Source: Burkholderia diffusa (lineage in GTDB: Bacteria > Pseudomonadota > Gammaproteobacteria > Burkholderiales > Burkholderiaceae). From it: a stretch of 64,000 nucleotides of DNA. The notes below the pieces were generated by a model. The model had not been told where the DNA came from. It ran no database searches and saw nothing but the letters and a program-made list of their open reading frames with translations. The position numbers were made by a program, and so were the translations under genes. Below, piece after piece: positions 61,194 through 64,000 of the stretch (positions are counted from its first letter, which is position 1; every line of letters begins with the position of its first letter). Where the stretch lies: NCBI RefSeq assembly GCF_001718315.1, contig NZ_CP013362.1:1550001-1614000 (forward strand), given 5' to 3'.

Positions 61194-61227
61194 TTTGAGC
61201 TACGTCTGTTTGCTCGCATCGACTCGA

Positions 61228-62241
61228 CTATTTCTTCAACAATGGTCGAGAGTATCTGTTCATGAGTTGCACAAACGCTGTCGCCTTTTCATTGGTTAGC
61301 CCCTCCTGATCTAGCGATAGCAACCGAACAGTCGTCTCGCCCTTTGGGGCCTGGAGCATATTCATGCCCAGTGCCAACGCAACGCTCTCGGGAGAGTCGA
61401 AGTTTGATCGAAGGACGCGACGTACGCCTGAGGCGATCAAGTCTGCTACCTGAACGCCGGAGAATTTCTGCGAGTCTACGTATTTGAAGTCATCGTTGAT
61501 CATTTTCCCAATATTCGCGACGTTTCCACTGCCCGTGTCAACGTCCAAGCCGTAAGTCTCTTTGAGATAGTTTGGTTCAGTGCCGGGTTCATACTCGAAT
61601 CGCTTGAAGTGACGGTAATCTTCACCTTCAAGAACGATCATTGGATCTCGCAGAGACTTAGTTTGAAGCACTCCCGGCAATATACTCTTGAATGCGTTCT
61701 CATACGGATTCGGTATTCGATCCTTCTGGTCCACGCGCCACCGAAAGTGAGCCAAAGTTGCCGGCTCTCGTTGCACGTAGTATACAGGGGCATACTTCAC
61801 AACGGTGTGTATGAGTTCTGCCTGCAGAGCGAGTTGCGTGTAGAGTTGCAACGGCAGCGCACCGATCTTATCGGCAAGGTCTGTGACCGCCTTCCGGCCT
61901 CCTTCGTACACCATGTGGTCTACATTCTTCCTGATCTTCGCGACCTGAAGTTGCTGATGATGCTGTATTTCATCGCGACGATGCAGGCTAACGTCGACGG
62001 CTACGGAAAATGCTATACCACCCAACGCTTTGAGTTCGGTCAGGAACTTGACGAAATCGCGTTCCGGGATTGCACCCAGTTTGACTTCACGCCCTGCGCC
62101 GTGCGTGAATCGCAATTTTGAGACCAGCGCATCCAATGGACGCCGCTTAGATTCAGGTAAAACGAAGGCGGCGATCGTACACCAAGCATTCTCCTTATCG
62201 GAAAATGTGAACGTCCCAGATTCGTCAACGAATATAAACAT
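61228..62241 (-). CDS. DUF3800-domain protein
   Basis: 337 residues, AT-richer than the phage backbone. The N-terminal FIFVDESGTFTF is the DUF3800 signature (RNase H-like fold with catalytic-type Asp/Glu), and VQVADLIASGVRRVL with its Asp is the conserved C-terminal motif. DUF3800 proteins are frequent in mobile elements and defence islands; biochemical role unsettled. Cargo of the prophage right arm. Confidence 0.87.
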   Translation of the reverse strand: MFIFVDESGTFTFSDKENAWCTIAAFVLPESKRRPLDALVSKLRFTHGAGREVKLGAIPERDFVKFLTELKALGGIAFSVAVDVSLHRRDEIQHHQQLQVAKIRKNVDHMVYEGGRKAVTDLADKIGALPLQLYTQLALQAELIHTVVKYAPVYYVQREPATLAHFRWRVDQKDRIPNPYENAFKSILPGVLQTKSLRDPMIVLEGEDYRHFKRFEYEPGTEPNYLKETYGLDVDTGSGNVANIGKMINDDFKYVDSQKFSGVQVADLIASGVRRVLRSNFDSPESVALALGMNMLQAPKGETTVRLLSLDQEGLTNEKATAFVQLMNRYSRPLLKK

Positions 62242-62431
62242 GTTTCATGTGAATCGCGATGGATGCAGCGTTGAATGAAAACGGTAAACATGGCATTTTT
62301 GCCTTCGCCTCCATTGTCACTGGATGCACCAACATCATTGACGATATGCATAAACACGCGTCACATCGCGGCGCACCTATTTGTTGACCGATGTTGTATC
62401 CAGTGGAACGGATCTTCAAATGCGGATTGAA

Positions 62432-63334
62432 CTAGTCGAACTTGTATCGGGAGCGGTGGCGTGCCAGAAAGGTTTTGTTGCCTTTTGTGACCTTGCGCAG
62501 CCCGCGGTGACGATCCAGGGCAAGGACCTGTTGGTCGTGGCGGGACAACTGCGACCCGATCAGCAGGCCACCGTTCTGGTCAAACGAAATCAACCCCTTA
62601 TCGAACAGCCGATCAATATGTGGTGCGAGTAACAAGCCGTTGTCCGGATCGACTCGCTCGTCGTTCGTGCTCAGGCTCCAAGCGTGGATATGTGATGCTA
62701 TGAGAAGGTCGGTGTTTGCAAGGCCAGTGAGTGAACATTGGTTGTCCCACCTCTTGAGCAGGTCTGCCCGAAATTTGCCCTGGCCAACCCGGGCCTTTAC
62801 GATCGCATCGCGGGTTGTCTTCGATACCTTCTTCCCGTTGCCACCATCCGTTACTAGCGCGTCTTCGAAGCGTTCGATCATCTGCGACGACTCGAGCAGG
62901 TACGTGCCGGCATCTTGCGGCAAACGCGCCATATAAATTTGCTTGAGCGTTCCGGCGCTTGTGAATAGAGGGGGTGACGTGCGGTGGTCGAACCGGGATA
63001 TGAACTCACCCGAGACTTCGTCACGAAACACAGGCGTCTTTAGTTCCGTCAGTTCGACATCGACTCGGTGCCCACTGGCATTCCATTCGGAGAAGGAGCG
63101 GCTCGGGGGACGCGGAGCCAAATACGAATCCTTGACCGCCCTAGCGATATGAGAAATCCGTTGGCTATGGCAGCAGAAGATCAAGTCACCCGCTTTAACA
63201 GCCGCCACGTTGTCCCAGTGCTCTAAGCGCTGTTCCTTCCCGGACTGAGTGATCGTGTGTTGTGGTGCCCAGAGGAAATTACCGCTGAGAACTTCATTGA
63301 TGGTCAGCCCGACGTTTACCCAGTAGAACTTCAT
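62432..63334 (-). CDS. PUA/EVE-like + HNH endonuclease (modification-dependent restriction type)
   Basis: 300 residues. The N-terminal 110 residues (KFYWVNVGLTINEVLSGNFL, then HWDNVAAVKAGDLIFCCHSQ) look like an EVE/PUA-type base-reading domain. The C-terminal half is HNH_2: CSLTGLANTDLLIASHIHAW, DPDNGLLLAPHIDRLFDKGL. A reader domain fused to HNH is the layout of type IV restriction enzymes that cut 5-hydroxymethyl- or methyl-C DNA. A defence role against other phages is inferred. Confidence 0.82.
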   Translation of the reverse strand: MKFYWVNVGLTINEVLSGNFLWAPQHTITQSGKEQRLEHWDNVAAVKAGDLIFCCHSQRISHIARAVKDSYLAPRPPSRSFSEWNASGHRVDVELTELKTPVFRDEVSGEFISRFDHRTSPPLFTSAGTLKQIYMARLPQDAGTYLLESSQMIERFEDALVTDGGNGKKVSKTTRDAIVKARVGQGKFRADLLKRWDNQCSLTGLANTDLLIASHIHAWSLSTNDERVDPDNGLLLAPHIDRLFDKGLISFDQNGGLLIGSQLSRHDQQVLALDRHRGLRKVTKGNKTFLARHRSRYKFD

Positions 63335-63409
63335 TGCCCCGTAGCCCTGATTGTTGTGTTCGTGAGACGTTACCTCTCTTTACTCGACAGTGGAAGGGGG
63401 CGGGCGGAA

Positions 63410-63588
63410 TGAATGGCAACGTTCAGGCGGGTCGTTCGCCGCGTAATGCCCCGAATCCCATCACCCGATCGATCGGGATCCTGTGGCCGAAAGACTTGGA
63501 GGAAGGGCTGATGGCGTCAAACGCCGAAGTGGTTAGGGCGACGCTGCAGCTTTACCCGGCGCACGATACGGTGTTCGAGCCGAGCTGA
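63410..63588 (+). pseudogene. Degenerate SRAP C-terminal remnant
   Basis: A 59-codon frame whose end (KDLEEGLMASNAEVVRATLQ then LYPAHDTVFEPS) aligns with the last 30 residues of the SRAP gene (DWDEWLTTSNVEAARAMLQL ...). The Cys2 active site and most of the fold are missing. The two copies are clearly diverged, so this is an old remnant of another SRAP gene, not a recent duplication. Confidence 0.7.
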
Positions 63589-63663
63589 TACAGATTTATG
63601 CCGAATCCAACGGGACGCAAATTGTACATGTGGCGCTCGTTCGGCTGCGATAGGAAGAAATTA

Positions 63664-64000
63664 TCACGCGCCGTTCTGCTGTGCCTGAAACTGCGCCTCA
63701 AATTTCGCTATCATTTCTGCGAGAAAGCGCTCTGCATTCGCTGCGTTTTGCGCGTATACATGTTGGAGTGTGGCCGGGTTGTCACCAGCAATAGAGAACT
63801 CTGCGCGGATAGCAGCGATAGCGGCTATGACCTTCCTAGCCACGTCGGGCTGAAACTGAAGTAACGATTTAAGAAATTCTATCTGAGCAGCACTTAATCT
63901 CAACGCTGATGCTTCGCGCCGAGCAGTCCAATGGTTGATCTGCTCCTGCGTGAAATTGATCTGTGCTTGGAGAAAACTGGCTTTCTGAGGATCCAGCGGC
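63664..64000 (-). CDS. Helical hypothetical protein, 5' part outside window
   Basis: The minus-strand frame is open to the window edge (about 111 residues visible). The TTG at 63903 is therefore not a credible start. Visible: PLDPQKASFLQAQINFTQEQ, then IEFLKSLLQFQPDVARKVIA and a C-terminal FLAEMIAKFEAQFQAQQNGA. All-helical, Gln/Ala-rich. No family recognised; AT-richer accessory region. Confidence 0.65.
   Translation of the reverse strand, partial: PLDPQKASFLQAQINFTQEQINHWTARREASALRLSAAQIEFLKSLLQFQPDVARKVIAAIAAIRAEFSIAGDNPATLQHVYAQNAANAERFLAEMIAKFEAQFQAQQNGA

Larger units (their letters stand above)
19393..64000. mobile_element. Temperate contractile-tailed prophage inserted at tRNA-His (right end outside window)
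   Basis: Contiguous phage functions from an integrase next to tRNA-His through recombination, immunity, replication, packaging, capsid, contractile tail and lysis genes. The integrase points towards the tRNA, as usual at such sites. I found no second copy of the tRNA 3' end in the window, so attR lies beyond 64000 and the element exceeds 44 kb. The capsid/tail set (DUF1073, DUF2213, DUF2184, DUF4054, DUF3383, DUF3277) marks a myovirus type distinct from P2 and Mu. Confidence 0.93.

Noticed and set aside
60000..64000. Search for the right attachment site (copy of the tRNA-His 3' end)
   Set aside because: No repeat of the tRNA end was found by reading; the right junction is presumed outside the window.

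Overview
The window is a high-GC beta-proteobacterial chromosome, most likely Burkholderia (cepacia-complex type). The rnr-rlmB, pyrD-bpt-aat and ssuDCB order, the codon bias and the protein sequences all fit; the species call is inference. About 19.3 kb of core chromosome is followed by the left 44.6 kb of a temperate, contractile-tailed (myovirus-type) prophage that runs off the right edge.

Chromosome (1-19392): end of rnr, then rlmB, a lipoprotein N-acetylmuramyl amidase, rpiA, a FadR-type GntR regulator and a Gfo/Idh/MocA oxidoreductase. On the minus strand lie a polar amino-acid ABC permease and binding protein, pyrD, and the N-degron transferases bpt and aat with a Nudix hydrolase. Next come tRNA-fMet, a UPF0303 protein, an SMR pump, a 3-hydroxyisobutyryl-CoA-hydrolase-like gene, the sulfonate operon ssuD-ssuC-ssuB plus a TOBE protein, dusA and tRNA-His.

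Prophage (from the 3' end of tRNA-His to beyond 64000). A leftward early operon (28023 to 20041) carries small genes, three tiny membrane proteins, a Cas4/RecB-like nuclease, RecT, a Rad50/SbcC-like ATPase, a winged-helix protein, a DUF4224 excisionase-like gene and a tyrosine integrase. It is driven by a consensus PL promoter overlapped by two operators. The immunity region has a repressor without a cleavable domain, a Cro/YdaS-like gene and three operators between them. A gene with a perfect LexA box runs convergently into the repressor. The rightward early genes are a DUF1376 replication protein with an internal 23-bp iteron array, RusA, a winged-helix protein and a Q-like protein, with two inverted cargo genes among or just after them. 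Packaging and head genes (TerS, TerL, DUF1073 portal, MuF, DUF2213 protease/scaffold, cement, DUF2184 capsid, DUF4054 connector) are followed by tail genes (DUF3383 sheath, DUF3277 tube, a frameshifted chaperone, tape measure with a muralytic domain, baseplate, fibre).

The right part holds an inverted acyltransferase plus SGNH-lipoprotein pair (probable surface conversion), a holin / SAR-endolysin / Rz / Rz1 cassette, an SRAP gene behind a second perfect LexA box, and an AT-richer accessory block (DUF3800; PUA/EVE-like + HNH nuclease; an SRAP remnant).

Most notable points: two LexA boxes in a prophage whose repressor has no self-cleavage domain; an extra copy of the immunity operator deep in the late genes, next to a cargo gene with its own terminator; a replication-gene iteron array; a -1 frameshift heptamer; and several candidate defence or exclusion genes.
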